Below are positions 37,300 through 48,544 of a stretch of 64,000 nucleotides of DNA, piece after piece; the stretch's first letter is position 1; each line of letters begins with the position of its first letter. The DNA comes from Coffea arabica (taxonomy: Eukaryota; Streptophyta; Magnoliopsida; Gentianales; Rubiaceae), in NCBI RefSeq assembly GCF_036785885.1, contig NC_092323.1, positions 6,890,501-6,954,500 of the forward strand, read 5' to 3'. A program made the translations under genes and the position numbers. The notes under the pieces were generated by a model. That model saw only the letters and a program-made list of their open reading frames with translations. It did no database searches and was not told the origin of the DNA.

Positions 37300-37730
37300 C
37301 CTATTTGATAAACAAATTCAACATAAAATTGAACATCTGAATTAATTAAACGACATTGAATTTTCTAGACAAAACTTACTCCAAAAAATAAGTGATATAT
37401 ATTTATCATTGAATGTAATATACACTCAAATATATCTAATTTAGTCCCTATTTGATAACCCAATTAAACACTTAAATTTAATAGATTCAGATCTTAATAC
37501 ATTCAGACCGTTTGATAAGAAAAAAATTGAACATTTGAATTAATTAAGTTGCACTAATCTTTTTAAGCAAAGCTTGTTCCCAAAATTAAGTGATAAACAA
37601 TTCATTTATCACTAAATGTGACATGCACTCAAATAAATTAGATTTAATACTTAACAATTTAATAATTTAATAGATTCAGATTTTAAATTTTAATTTTTAG
37701 ACCTTAATTTTATCAAATGCACGTTAAGTC
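37300..37730. repeat. Two diverged direct copies of a TTTGATAA-type repeat
   Basis: The segments at about 37302-37445 and 37509-37655 align in the same order. Both have TTTGATAA, then TTGAACAT with TGAATTAATTAA, then AAGTGATA, then a TTTATCA block and finally CACTCAAATA. Further related TTTGATAA and TTATCAAA strings lie near 37448, 37508 and 37717. This arrangement suggests a duplicated or nested miniature element. The ends are not sharply defined. Confidence 0.5.
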
Positions 37731-39519
37731 AATTCGAGAATTTAAAGATTTAAATTTCACATTGAATGTTGAGTTTAAATTCTTAAAAGGTAAGGTTTGA
37801 AAGTCGTCGAAGCAGGGATCTCATCATGATCATCCAGCCAATATCCCTATCAGCTAAATTGAGTTTTGAAGACGGTGTAAGAGTGTGCTGATAAAACTTA
37901 CTAGTACCGCCTAATTGGGCATGGATTTCAACTGGGATTTTTTATTGGGCTTGACTTCCATGGACGCTCTTTAAGAAAAGGTTGTCTACAGCTATTGTAG
38001 CCGTCCACGGCCTTATCCTCCATAGTGCGGGAGACCCGTGATTCTGATAAAGTCGAAGATGAGATGGCTAGATGAACAATTTGGACAATTATTTGCAGCT
38101 TGAAGATTTGACCTCACGGCGCCTTCCCCAGTGGACAGTGAGGCCCAGTCCCAAATTTTCTGTTCCTACCCCAAAGCATCATACAATTCAACGGTTATTG
38201 GGCTTTTGTTTTCCTGAGCCTTTTAAACTAATGGACCCATAGGAGATCCTTGCCAAAGCGTTCTTCTTCACCGTGGATGATGGGATTTTTGCTGAATAAC
38301 ATAACAAAAACATGCACCAGAATAAATAAAACTTACTTAGAAATAAAATAAAAGCTAAATGCTAAATCTCTTACAATATTTTGAGTTGTTTTGAAAACTT
38401 CTAACCAGGCAAGCTATTATTTTGATTATTTTTTCACACAGACGCCGACGCAATCGCATCTGTAGTGCATGAACAATTAAGACATTCCTTACATGTTCTA
38501 AAAAGAAAATATAACTGGAAAGGAAAATCTTCAGTTCTGAGGAATTTTGAGCTTAGAATGAATTGCTTGGTTTTTTTTTTTTTTATTAAAACGAAAGGCT
38601 TGTTTTTGTCAGGCTTGATTGTCATTCTACGTACGCCAACACCCCAACTTATGACATTTTTGAAAGTTTTTGAACTTTTTTCCTTTCAATAAGCAAGTTT
38701 AATAACATATTATTGATGATCAAACTTAAAAAAAAAAAAAAAAAAAAAAAACTTTTTCCCTTTTTTTTTAATGATGGAATTTGACTCCATAATAACCACA
38801 TAAGCTTTTTTCATGGTTAAGAAACTGACGTTCTTCTTCGAGAAGTTAGGTAATCTTGATCAAGTTGAACAGAGGAGAGTATCCTTCAAAAATTGTTCCT
38901 CCAAGCATCAAACCAGTTAAAGAAAATATTCACGAGCATATATAATTAAATTGTCCGACAAATTTAGCCCACAGTAATTAGTAGAATATTATGCTTAGTG
39001 GATAGCCTCTGCGGGTCAAAATGCTTTTGATTGTTACCAGTAGTACTTAAACTATGGAGGTAGTATTTGTAAAATCATTTGGTGGTATGTTTGAAGGTCT
39101 AAGCCATTAATGATTGCCGATGACCACGCCTGATTGAACTTTAACACATCATTCAACCAATAAGCCGATTCCATTTCGTGTAAAAGATAGTGGAGAGAGA
39201 ACCCTTTGGAAGGCAAAATTGTCAATTTTCTTGTTACTTTGGGCGTCCAACTGGGGGACCCATATGCCATAACTTTGTGCCACACAAATAAAAGAACCGG
39301 CAAAAGCCTTCAACTGTTTCTGCCCCTTACCCCCAACCACCAAGTCAAATTTGGCCATGATCCCTGTCAAGTTGGTTTTCCGTAGGACCCCCTTCTTAGT
39401 CCTTGCTACTTGCTTCATGGGTACATGCCTTTTCTTCTATACCTCTCTCTCCATCTAAATGCGAGGAAAAAAATGAGGAAAATCAGGTACTAGTTTTACC
39501 AATGGAGACTTGAGAGGAA

Positions 39520-39587
39520 GGGGGGGTGGGGGGACTTTTTGTTTTGCTGCTTGGGTGGGGACACTGGGGAGGTGGTGTTGGTTGGGG
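39520..39587 (+). repeat. Guanine-rich stretch with G-quadruplex potential
   Basis: Runs of 7, 6, 3, 4, 4 and 4 guanines lie within 68 bases on the plus strand, separated by short loops. This satisfies the usual pattern for an intramolecular quadruplex. No adjacent gene is recognised, so no role can be assigned. Confidence 0.5.
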
Positions 39588-40609
39588 TTTGTCCCAGTCC
39601 GAGTCTTTGCTCTCAACTCTCTCTCAAAGCTTTCCCTGCATTTTAACTTTTAAACGCAAGCAATGATGCTTCCCTTCTGAAGGCTTAATCGACTCCACCA
39701 AAAAGTCTAGCGGGTGGGGGCGCCCTAAGGCCTTGCTTTAGTAAAAGTCGGTGCATTTGATAATGCTCTCTTTCCCGTTTCATTAAAATTCAAAGCTGCT
39801 AGTAGCCTAGTACTCATGTGCAGTTCAATTCTATCATGCTTTCTCTGACTAGGAAGACGGGTCCTTTTGTCCAAATCCAGTGACAAATCGTACCCTTGTC
39901 TCTTTTGGGCTGTTATTTTTTCTTTTTTCTTTTCCGATACAAGAGTATACTGAAATCATCCACACTAATTTCTTGCAGTTGAGCAGAGCACGCCTCTTAG
40001 AATGCGTTAATTCAGAGAGAGTCGAACCGTGATCGATACGGTAAAGATAGATGACACGACCAGATGAGCTGCACCCTGAGGGATGGCTGTTACCTTTTTG
40101 TTAAATACACCACCATTTTATGGAATTTTGCGGATGAAATGTGGAATTTGGAAATTTCCAATAGGTTGTGCAGAATCAATAATAAAATCATACTAACTTT
40201 TGGGTATTGCTCATCAATCATCATCATTGAATAATAATAAAGACTATGTATACATCTTCTTATGTGTCTCTACATCTATAGCGTTTCTTTTCTTCTTTCT
40301 GATGTGTATTACACACCAGCAATCAGATGAGAAGTTGTAGAAAATTACTACTAACTAAAATAAAGCTATCACTTAGTCTGTATTAGCAAGTCTTGGCTTT
40401 CACTAGACTTTTTGTTGGAGGCTGCTGGAAGTATGTACCATGCATCACATATCGATCCATTCCCATGTCTACTTGACAGAGAGCACATTTTTCTAGTCAC
40501 AGGCTGATCAATTCCTAGCCCTGACCTGTGAATCGAAAATTTTGAAGTCTGACTTGGAAACTGAAGTGCTAATTGTCAAGCGAGGAACAAACCTCTTTTT
40601 CTTTTTCTT

Positions 40610-40612
<3 letters not shown>

Positions 40613-40654
<42 letters not shown>
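40613..40654. repeat. Compound (TA)n(CA)n microsatellite
   Basis: About 16 TA units are directly followed by five CA/AC units. Confidence 0.9.
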
Positions 40655-40870
40655 GGCAAGGGCTAAATTCAAAACTTCTAGTAGAGTCCGACGACATTAT
40701 TAGTTTTGGCATCGATGCCTAAAAGAAAGAGATGAAGTGATAGGGATTAAAATTCAAATCCACTTTATTGGTCAGTAGAAAAAGGAAAGGATGAATACAT
40801 AGACGTCATGATGGACGTAAGTGAGTTAACGGGGCTGGCTGTAAATCTTGGACGTGATGGATAAAAATTA

Positions 40871-41012
40871 GTTTGGATGATTTATTTGAGATTATTACTG
40901 TAATATTTTGTGTGACATGATGTATGTAAAATAAAAAAGATAATTAAAAAGATAAAATGGTGATTGAAATTTATGAAATAAATTATTTTATCTAAAATAA
41001 GTTAATCCAAAC
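40871..41012. mobile_element. GTTTGGA-ended miniature element, copy 1
   Basis: The left end is GTTTGGATGATTTATT and the right end is the inverted form ATCCAAAC. An ATTACTGTAAT motif lies about 25 bp inside the left end. The same ends and internal ATTACTGTA motif recur at 44753-44897, and related ends at 57562-57696. No clean target-site duplication is evident. Confidence 0.55.
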
Positions 41013-44000
41013 AAACACCGTGTTGTAAATTTAAAACTCTTTTTACGTACTATTTCTGGCGAGGAGAGTTGCCAACAAGGTAAAAAGTGGGATCCACAGG
41101 TAAACGCAAATTATTTGAACTTCTTCTGACTTGTTGTAATCAACGTTGGTCGGCTGGCCGTAAAGACAGGAACTAATAAAGGACATCACGAAACCTTATC
41201 CCCTCGAAAAAATTAAAAAAAAAATTACAAGGAATTCTTTTGCCTCCTCTCTCCTCCATCACGGCCAATTTCTACGCTCTACAGTCATCCATCCCCCACT
41301 GAATCCAATGCCCATAATACCAAATCATTGGTGGCTCCCACTTTTGTCTACCTCCCCCTACAGGCTGCTCTATCCATTTACCGTCTCTCCCATCCCATTT
41401 AACCCAGTTGCATTAGGACAAATGATGCAGTTGGTCTACAGTCACGTGAGATTTTCTTCTCGTGAAATTCAGGCAATCCAAAAGTTTCGTTAGTTCGTGT
41501 GTCTGTCTTTGATTATTAATATTATGGATTAGATTTCAGGATTGGATTAGATTTTCGAGTAATCAAATTAATGCATCATCGCTGGATTAAATGATAAGAT
41601 AAAGATATTATAAGTAGTAAATATTGGATTCAAAACCTTTTGTTTATAAAAACAAACAAATAAATAATATAATGCATCCCCAATCACACCTCCAATAAAG
41701 TTGAACTCAGAGCTGGTTCCATCTTTAACGCACTTAAAATTATGCCAGCCCATGATTTTTCTGTATCGAAGTCAACTTTGTTGAGTTATTCTGCACTCTC
41801 ACTGTTCTACCATTGAGACTACTATTATTTGATGCACGAAAAAAATATTGCAAGTAGAAAGAAGAAGAAGGGAATAAAAAAAAGACCCTATTCTGCACCC
41901 ATAAAAGAGTACATCAGGTCCAAGACCGAAAAAGGAAAAAAAAAATCAACAAGAATAACGATGCGAATCGAGAATATACGAATTTGGGTGGAAAGGGGCG
42001 GGAAGGGAATAGAAATTGATACACTTACAAGCATCACTGAGGAAGGTGGACAAAACGAAGCAGAGAAGCCCTCATCATTGTATTCAAATTATCTTTTGCG
42101 ATGACAACACTTGTATTCCTCTGTTACACGTGCGGGGTGCCCCATGATGTCAAGCCAACTTTATGATTGAACTGTAATAATTGCCGTTATGTTGTGTGCG
42201 CTGCACATTCTCCATTCTATTTATTATTGTTTCTTTAGAATCAATACGGATGAAGCCATGTTGTAATAAAATAGTATGGATTTTTTTTTTTTTTTTTTTT
42301 TTTTGCCTAACCGATGATGCTCAATAGGTATTAATTAACACACCCCTGTATTCCACCAACTCGTCGTCATGTATACACACCTACTATATACATGTATATG
42401 AAAAATGAGATATAAAATTATTAACCAAGGCATTTATCACACAGTTTATCAATTTGTACCAAACTCATGCAGCTAGTACTTAATTATTTTCTCAATCTTT
42501 ATTTTTTTGTTAAAATAATGGTACACAATGTATTATATGTATGCACGCGCGCACATACATCCCAAATAGATGTCTTTTACACTCGCTGATAAAACTTTTA
42601 GAAAACTTTAAAACTAAATACAAGTTAATAAATCAAATCCCTTGATCTGCATTAAAAAAGAGCCTCGTTAGCCAATTACTCTGAAGGTAGTTGGTCGCCT
42701 TACGCTGCACGTATATGTTCAAAGGGGTTTGTTCGTCCTTTATCCAACTCGTCAATTTGTGACGTGGGTACCCACTAGCTGCGTGCAAAGATGGCGAACA
42801 AAATTGTCATGCAAAAACCACAACTACTTTACAGTTTTGAGTTATGATTCAGTAAAATAATCATGACGTTTGATCCAATTTTCAAACTTAATGGTAGTGT
42901 GTAATGTATATTTGCATAATCCTGGGGGCACTATAACTGCGTGGAAACTGAGTGCATATCAGACACCTTTCTGATAGAAGATAATTGGTCGGGGTGACCA
43001 TGCGATTGGCATTTGGGGGAATATGATAATTCCGAGAATAAACCATATAATTGCCATGTAGGAGTAATATACATAATAATTGAAGCAAGGGCTACCATCT
43101 CTATATATGTGACTCTAAATGGGTAGAAAATTAATGATTTGGGTTTTGATTATGGTATACGGGTGACCTAACTCCTAATCAGCATAGCCGACATTGCATT
43201 ATTGGATTGGTTCGTAAGCGCACGGATTAGCGTAGGGTCCCAAACACTACCCCTTACATCAACTTTCTAGTTAAGCAAAGATCCGGATTCTTTCTTGTTG
43301 ATGAATCATATTCTGGCACCCTTAATTATAACTCTTTGAAATCCTCTCCTGCCTTCTACCTACTTTGCTTTCCACCTCCCTAACCCCTCCCTCTTTTTTC
43401 TCTTTCCTACACATCAAACAACAAAATGTGAAACCATTCATGGGATGCTGCCCATCTCCATCGCCGGAAATGCTGCCCATCTCCTGGTAGTTGACGGCCA
43501 TGATTTGCTCAAAAAATTTTGTGCGGCTCAAATCACATCTTGTAACTTGATTTTCACGCCGTGTGTGGGACCCACAAAAATTTGTTCTAAAGTTACGTCG
43601 TGTGCAAAGAAAGTCATATCGTGTGTAATCAAAGTTAAGCACAGTGAAAAATGCACACAACCGGCAGAAACGGTTGCACCTTGTTTGTGCCCCTTGTCCC
43701 TCCATCGCCATCTCTGCCTCATTCTGATATCTTTTCATTCTTGTTTCTGATAATAATAATAATAATGTATCACTGGTATTTCTTTTAAGCCAAAGTTAAT
43801 TTTGTAGCACTGTTATATTATGTGTTTCTAATTTTGTTCACTTTGATTTGAAGTCGAAAAAGTTGACTAAAAAAGAAAGAGAAAAAAAAAACATGTTTGG
43901 ATGCTCTTAGGTAGCATTTTAAAGTTGATCGAAAAATGATGTTTGCGTTAATTGTTGAAACAATTTTTTAGTTCGTGGCCTACAATGTCAGGTGTAAGTA

Positions 44001-44752
44001 TGGCAAACAATAATAATAAGTTAGCACAGTAACAGTAGTACCACGAAAGGCAGAGGCAGCAAAATTTGATATTTGGAGGTCTGGAGTGGGGGACAGTCAG
44101 TATGGTCTACCACAAAATGGATAAATTGTAGTACTCCGTAACAATTCGTGGACATCCAATCAAATACCTAAGACTGCAAATTAGCCTTTTACTGAAGATT
44201 TGCCTGACATCCCCCAGACAGCCATTTTTTAAATGCTTAGGGAGTGAATAAAAAACCCACGATGATGATAATGTAATGTTAGATACTGCTACTGTGAATA
44301 TATCACCTCTTTGCCTTGCCTGTCGCACAATTGTTGCTCAATTATTGATCCTCGCAAGTCATTATTATTATTGTTTAAGCATGAATGCATCAAAGTTGGA
44401 ATCATTAGAAAGAGAAAAGTAGCGGCAAGTGATGGTAGTGGTAATAGTGAACTTTGGCATGTCAAGGGGTGGCAAGCGGCGGACGAATCATCCTCTTGAT
44501 GTGTTTCTAACTTCCGTGCTATTTCTCCGTTTTCCCACTCTAAGTTGGCCTTTCATTCATACAACCCTAAATTGTTTTCTAGGGGGTTCTTTTCCTCTTT
44601 TTTTTTTTTTTTCTGCTGCGATTTATGATAATTTTGTGAATAATAAACTAATTACTAACTATCAGAATTGAATTAATGCATGTGTTCCTGTTAAATGCTT
44701 TGAGCTGAGCTAAAATATCCGAATTCAAGGACAAAAAAGTTAGCAGCATTTT

Positions 44753-44897
44753 GTTTGGAATAATTACTGTAGCACTTTTTGTGATGCAATTTATGTGAGA
44801 TAAAAAAGTGCTTGACAATATAAAAAGATAAATTTAAAAATGTATTTATGATAAAAGCGAAATATTTTTTTTTAAAAAAAAAATGTGCTATCCAAAC
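44753..44897. mobile_element. GTTTGGA-ended miniature element, copy 2
   Basis: It begins GTTTGGAATAATTACTGTAG and ends TATCCAAAC. The internal ATTACTGTAGCAC motif matches copy 1. It lies about 0.7 kb upstream of the HD-Zip start codon, so it may contribute to that promoter. It is non-coding. Confidence 0.55.
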
Positions 44898-44997
44898 AAG
44901 GCCATTATTATCCGTATCCGCAGTCCACTCCACGTAGAAGTAGAGACATCTGCGTAGAGCTATTCTAAACCAAGAAGAAATGGATCCATCCATAATA

Positions 44998-45017
44998 ATA
45001 ATAATAATTATTATTAT
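44998..45017. promoter_or_regulatory. 20-bp ATAAT palindrome upstream of the HD-Zip gene
   Basis: A perfect inverted repeat, ATAATAATAATTATTATTAT, is centred about 580 bp before the HD-Zip start codon. Its core contains AATAATT, close to the pseudopalindromic site that HD-Zip factors bind. It may equally be a simple-repeat artefact. Confidence 0.25.
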
Positions 45018-45583
45018 GATTGAGTCTAAAGTGTGTTGGCGGAATTTTGTACAGTAGTACGCTGAACACGTAAGACTTGTTGGTGGCGGTTTTCTTTTGT
45101 TCCCTCGCTAGTAGGTCAGATTACTGTTGTGGAGTTTAATACGGTGGGCATCAAATGGTCAACCTATGCAAGGAGAGAGAAAGACACTTTTTCATAATTC
45201 CCCCACACCTTATTCGTTTTCTCTACTCATTCTTCCCATTGATTAAAAATCATGGATGGAGATAGAGATAGAGAGATAGATAGCGTCCACCCACCCAACC
45301 CAACTCCTCTCAGTCCTCCTCGACATAATTGATAATACCCCCCCCCGCCCCCAACAAGCCACAAACAACCTCCTCTTTCACTCTCTTCCCCCATCCTATT
45401 TGTTCCGCAACTTTTCCCTCCGTCGAGACCCTCTTTCATTTCATTTCATTTCATCTCTTCCCCACTCTCTCGTGCCTTTTTTCTTAACAAACAACAAACA
45501 AACCAAGCATCAACCCTCCATAAGATAAAACCCCTCATTCCACAATCCACTCCTCAACCAGTCTACGCGAAACATATAGATAG

Positions 45584-46655
45584 ATGGGTTTGGATGATGT
45601 ATGTAGCCCAGGCCTTGTATTAGGATTAGGCTTCCCGTCAACCGCCGAGAACAAACCACTGAAAACGGATAACCAGAAATCAAGAAAGCCATCCCTCCTC
45701 AAGTCCGAACAGTTGGCCAACTTTGAGCCGTCGCTGACCTTGAGCCTTTCCGGCGGCGACACTTTCGATATGCTAGTCAAGAAGCTGGATGCTACTGCTA
45801 ATAAGGCCTCGAATAATGAGCCTCCACCTTCTGCTGCTGACTTGCATCGTCAAGATAGTGCTGCGTCGTCCTTCTCCAACAATAGCGTGAAGAGGGAGAG
45901 GGAGCTCGGGAGCAGCGAAGAGGTGGAGATCGAGAGAGTTTCGTCAAGAGTAAGTGACGAAGATGATGATGGTTCTAATGGAAGGAAGAAGCTTCGCCTC
46001 ACAAAAGTTCAGTCTGCTCTTTTGGAAGAGAGCTTCAAGCAACATAGCACTCTCAATCCGGTAACATTTCTCTCTCTCTTTGGCTAGCTAGTTGATTTAT
46101 TTTCACACGTAATAGTATATATACATACATATCTGCTGATTCTGCAGAAGCAAAAGCAAGATTTGGCAAGGGAACTGAGTTTAAGGCCTCGACAAGTTGA
46201 GGTGTGGTTTCAGAACAGAAGAGCCAGGTACTTACTTCTTCATCCCTCACCCTGAAGATTAACAATGTCGAGGAAAAACAAAATCGATCGTTCGAGGCGG
46301 TTTTTTGAGATATGCACAAATTTTTTGTTTATTTGAAATAATGGAGGGGGGTTTTTTCTTGGCCATACGCAGGACGAAGCTTAAGCAAACGGAAGTAGAC
46401 TGCGAGTTCTTGAAGAAATGCTGCGAGACGTTGACGGACGAGAACAGGAGGCTGCAGAAGGAGCTACAAGAACTGAAGGCGCTAAAACTAGCGCAGCCCT
46501 TGTACATGCAATTGCCAGCGGCTACACTGACGATGTGCCCCTCTTGCGAAAGGGTCGGCGGAGTTGGTGAAAACTCTTCCAGCAAGAGCCCATTTTCCAT
46601 GGCCCCAAAACCGCACTTCTTTAATCCCTTCACCAATCCATCTGCAGCTTGTTAG
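45584..46655 (+). CDS. HAT22: HD-Zip class II transcription factor, HAT22/HAT9-like
   Basis: Three exons, 45584-46060, 46148-46227 and 46373-46655, give 279 residues. The protein opens MGLDDVC and carries an LTLSLSG EAR-type repression motif (51-57) and a second LVLGLG stretch (11-16). The homeodomain lies at about 133-190, with [15 protein letters not shown] and the recognition helix [14 protein letters not shown] leucine zipper follows directly, with heptad leucines at 199, 206, 213 and 220. The redox-sensitive CPSCE motif is at 241-245, and the C-terminus [11 protein letters not shown] is the same as recalled for HAT22. Intron positions within the homeodomain are those of the class. These nuclear factors act mostly as repressors in shade, auxin and cytokinin or ABA responses. 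The HAT22 versus HAT9 choice cannot be settled by eye. Confidence 0.96.
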
Positions 46656-48212
46656 CTAGCTTTTAATTTAGCAACAGATATAATAGCGCTAAATAGTTTA
46701 CTTGGGTATATGATCATCAGACTATGGAAAAAACCCATAACCGGCCTTTTTTTGGTTAAGGGGCATGCGATCAAAGTTTTAGTTTGGAGGTTTTTTTTTT
46801 TGTAGAAATTCAATAATCATTTCTTTTGACATATGTTTGTAAATGATGAAGCAATATATATATATTATTATTATGGAGGGGTGGTTGTTACTTGTTACTT
46901 GTTAGTAGTATTTTTGGTTTTGTGTTGCATTGATCGATCACTTACTGATTTCCTTCCTTGCAATCAAAACGAAGCAGTGCACCACTTTTTTTGGTCTAAT
47001 TCATGCATTGATTCATGAAATGTAAAGTCTGAATTTGGGCAAAATTGTTCGGCCTATCAATATCAAAACGGCACCGATTGTTAATGGGAGGGATGATGGT
47101 TCGAGTAGCTCATCAATAAACTCTTACCAAACGAAGATAATGAAGAAGATAATGATGGAAAATCAGTTGGAAGTTATGATGATCAGATGATGATGTGTGT
47201 GAGAGAACGAAGAGGAGGGAGGGGTTGGCTCACGTGTATCTGTCTGTAGCTTTTTCCAACTTTTTTTTTTTCCTCTCCTGATTGGCAACCAATAAAATTT
47301 TATTTTATGTTTTTTATAAAATGAAAAGGGTACTGAAAGGGTCGTTGGTCATGAGGCATGAGCAGCAGGGGTGAGATGCGTGCGGAGAAAGAAAAGAATG
47401 GAAAAATCCCCAAAACTCATTTCCCCTTCTTCCCCCCCTCAGAGAGAGAGAGAGAGAGAGGAAGGAAAGGGTGGGGGATGGTGCGGCGTGTGTGGATCAT
47501 GTTTGCGTACATGGATGGATGATGGGCCTGATCATCCAGCGTGAAATGTCCCAACTTTTAGGGGACCGGTGGGTCACGACCCACGTGATGTTCACGCTTC
47601 ACACCCTACCTCATTTGTTTTGATTTCCTTCACCTTCACGATCATATTATGAACAATGAGGTTTCCATGAAATATTTTCTTTTTTCTCGCAGTAGTTTGC
47701 AGTTAAAATCATCCTCTGGGTGTCACTATTCAGTTCCAAATTCAATAATAATAATGTTAGTTCCACTCATCTATCTCAAGTCTGGAATCGAGAGTTGATG
47801 ATGAGGTGTGGATGATGTTTTCAAAGTGAAAAACACAGAGGCACGGCGCAAAGGTGCCGAATTGACACGCATGTTATGGATGTTGTAGTAAGAGAGTGCA
47901 GCGTGAGGTGTATTTCTTAAAGGACACGTTATTATGATTGGTCATGGGCAAAGTCATAGACTGAATCATTGGGAGGATCTGTGATGGTCTTTCGGTCCAC
48001 TAGCATGAATTTATGCAGAGTGTGTTAGTGGCATTTGTTGTTACCTAGAAATGTCTCTCCTGCTGTGGTCCAACAAATCATGAGGACACTTTCCTGGAAG
48101 TTACAACGCCTCGTAGTCTTCGTCTAATCATCGTTCATTCTGGATGTTCAAACTCTAATGCCCCCACCACCCCCACCCCTCCTTTTCTTTTTAGAAAAGG
48201 AAAAATATAATA

Positions 48213-48544
48213 CTCCCTCCGTCTCACTTTGATAGTCCTGATTTTTTTTTCACATAATTTAATAAAAAGTAGTTAACTTTTTTGGAATAATTAATTTAGG
48301 TAGCTATTTTTCTAAAATACCCTCATATTAATTAGAGTACAACTTTATGGGAACTTGAATTGATGGTAAAAAAAGAATCAACTCTCATTAAATGGGTAGG
48401 TTTATAGTAACAACAACTTACTTACATTGAATAAGGGTATTTTAGAAAAATTAAAATACAACTACATTATTCAATTGGAAAGTAGACTACAATTTGGAAC
48501 AGACGAAAAAGGAAAACAGGACTATCAAAGTGGGACGGAGGGAG
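48213..48544. mobile_element. Stowaway-type MITE (Tc1/mariner), 332 bp
   Basis: The left end is CTCCCTCCGTCTCACTTTGA and the right end, reverse complemented, is CTCCCTCCGTCCCACTTTGA followed by TAGTCCTG, giving terminal inverted repeats of about 28 bp. A TA dinucleotide flanks each side (48211-48212 and 48545-48546). The CTCCCTCCGT terminus and the TA target are diagnostic of the Stowaway group. It is AT-rich inside with no transposase. Confidence 0.92.

Larger units (their letters stand above)
37251..45583. other. Intergenic, 8.3 kb, no gene recognised
   Basis: This is the longest gene-free stretch. Contents: a duplicated TTTGATAA segment (37300-37730), poly-A/T runs (38573-38585, 38728-38750, 42282-42304), a guanine-rich stretch at 39520-39587, an AT/AC microsatellite at 40613-40654, two GTTTGGA elements (40871-41012 and 44753-44897), and a 15-bp direct repeat at 43445-43459 and 43470-43484. 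The final kilobase is the promoter region of the HD-Zip gene. Short reading frames (for example 41829-42104) are low-complexity and Lys-rich. Confidence 0.5.

Noticed and set aside
39149-39418. 89-codon minus-strand frame
   Set aside because: The composition is moderately protein-like, but there is no recognised family, no leader features and no splice partners. Not enough to call a gene.
41829-42104. 91-codon Lys-rich frame
   Set aside because: It derives from an A-rich low-complexity stretch, with no conserved motif or plausible exon structure.
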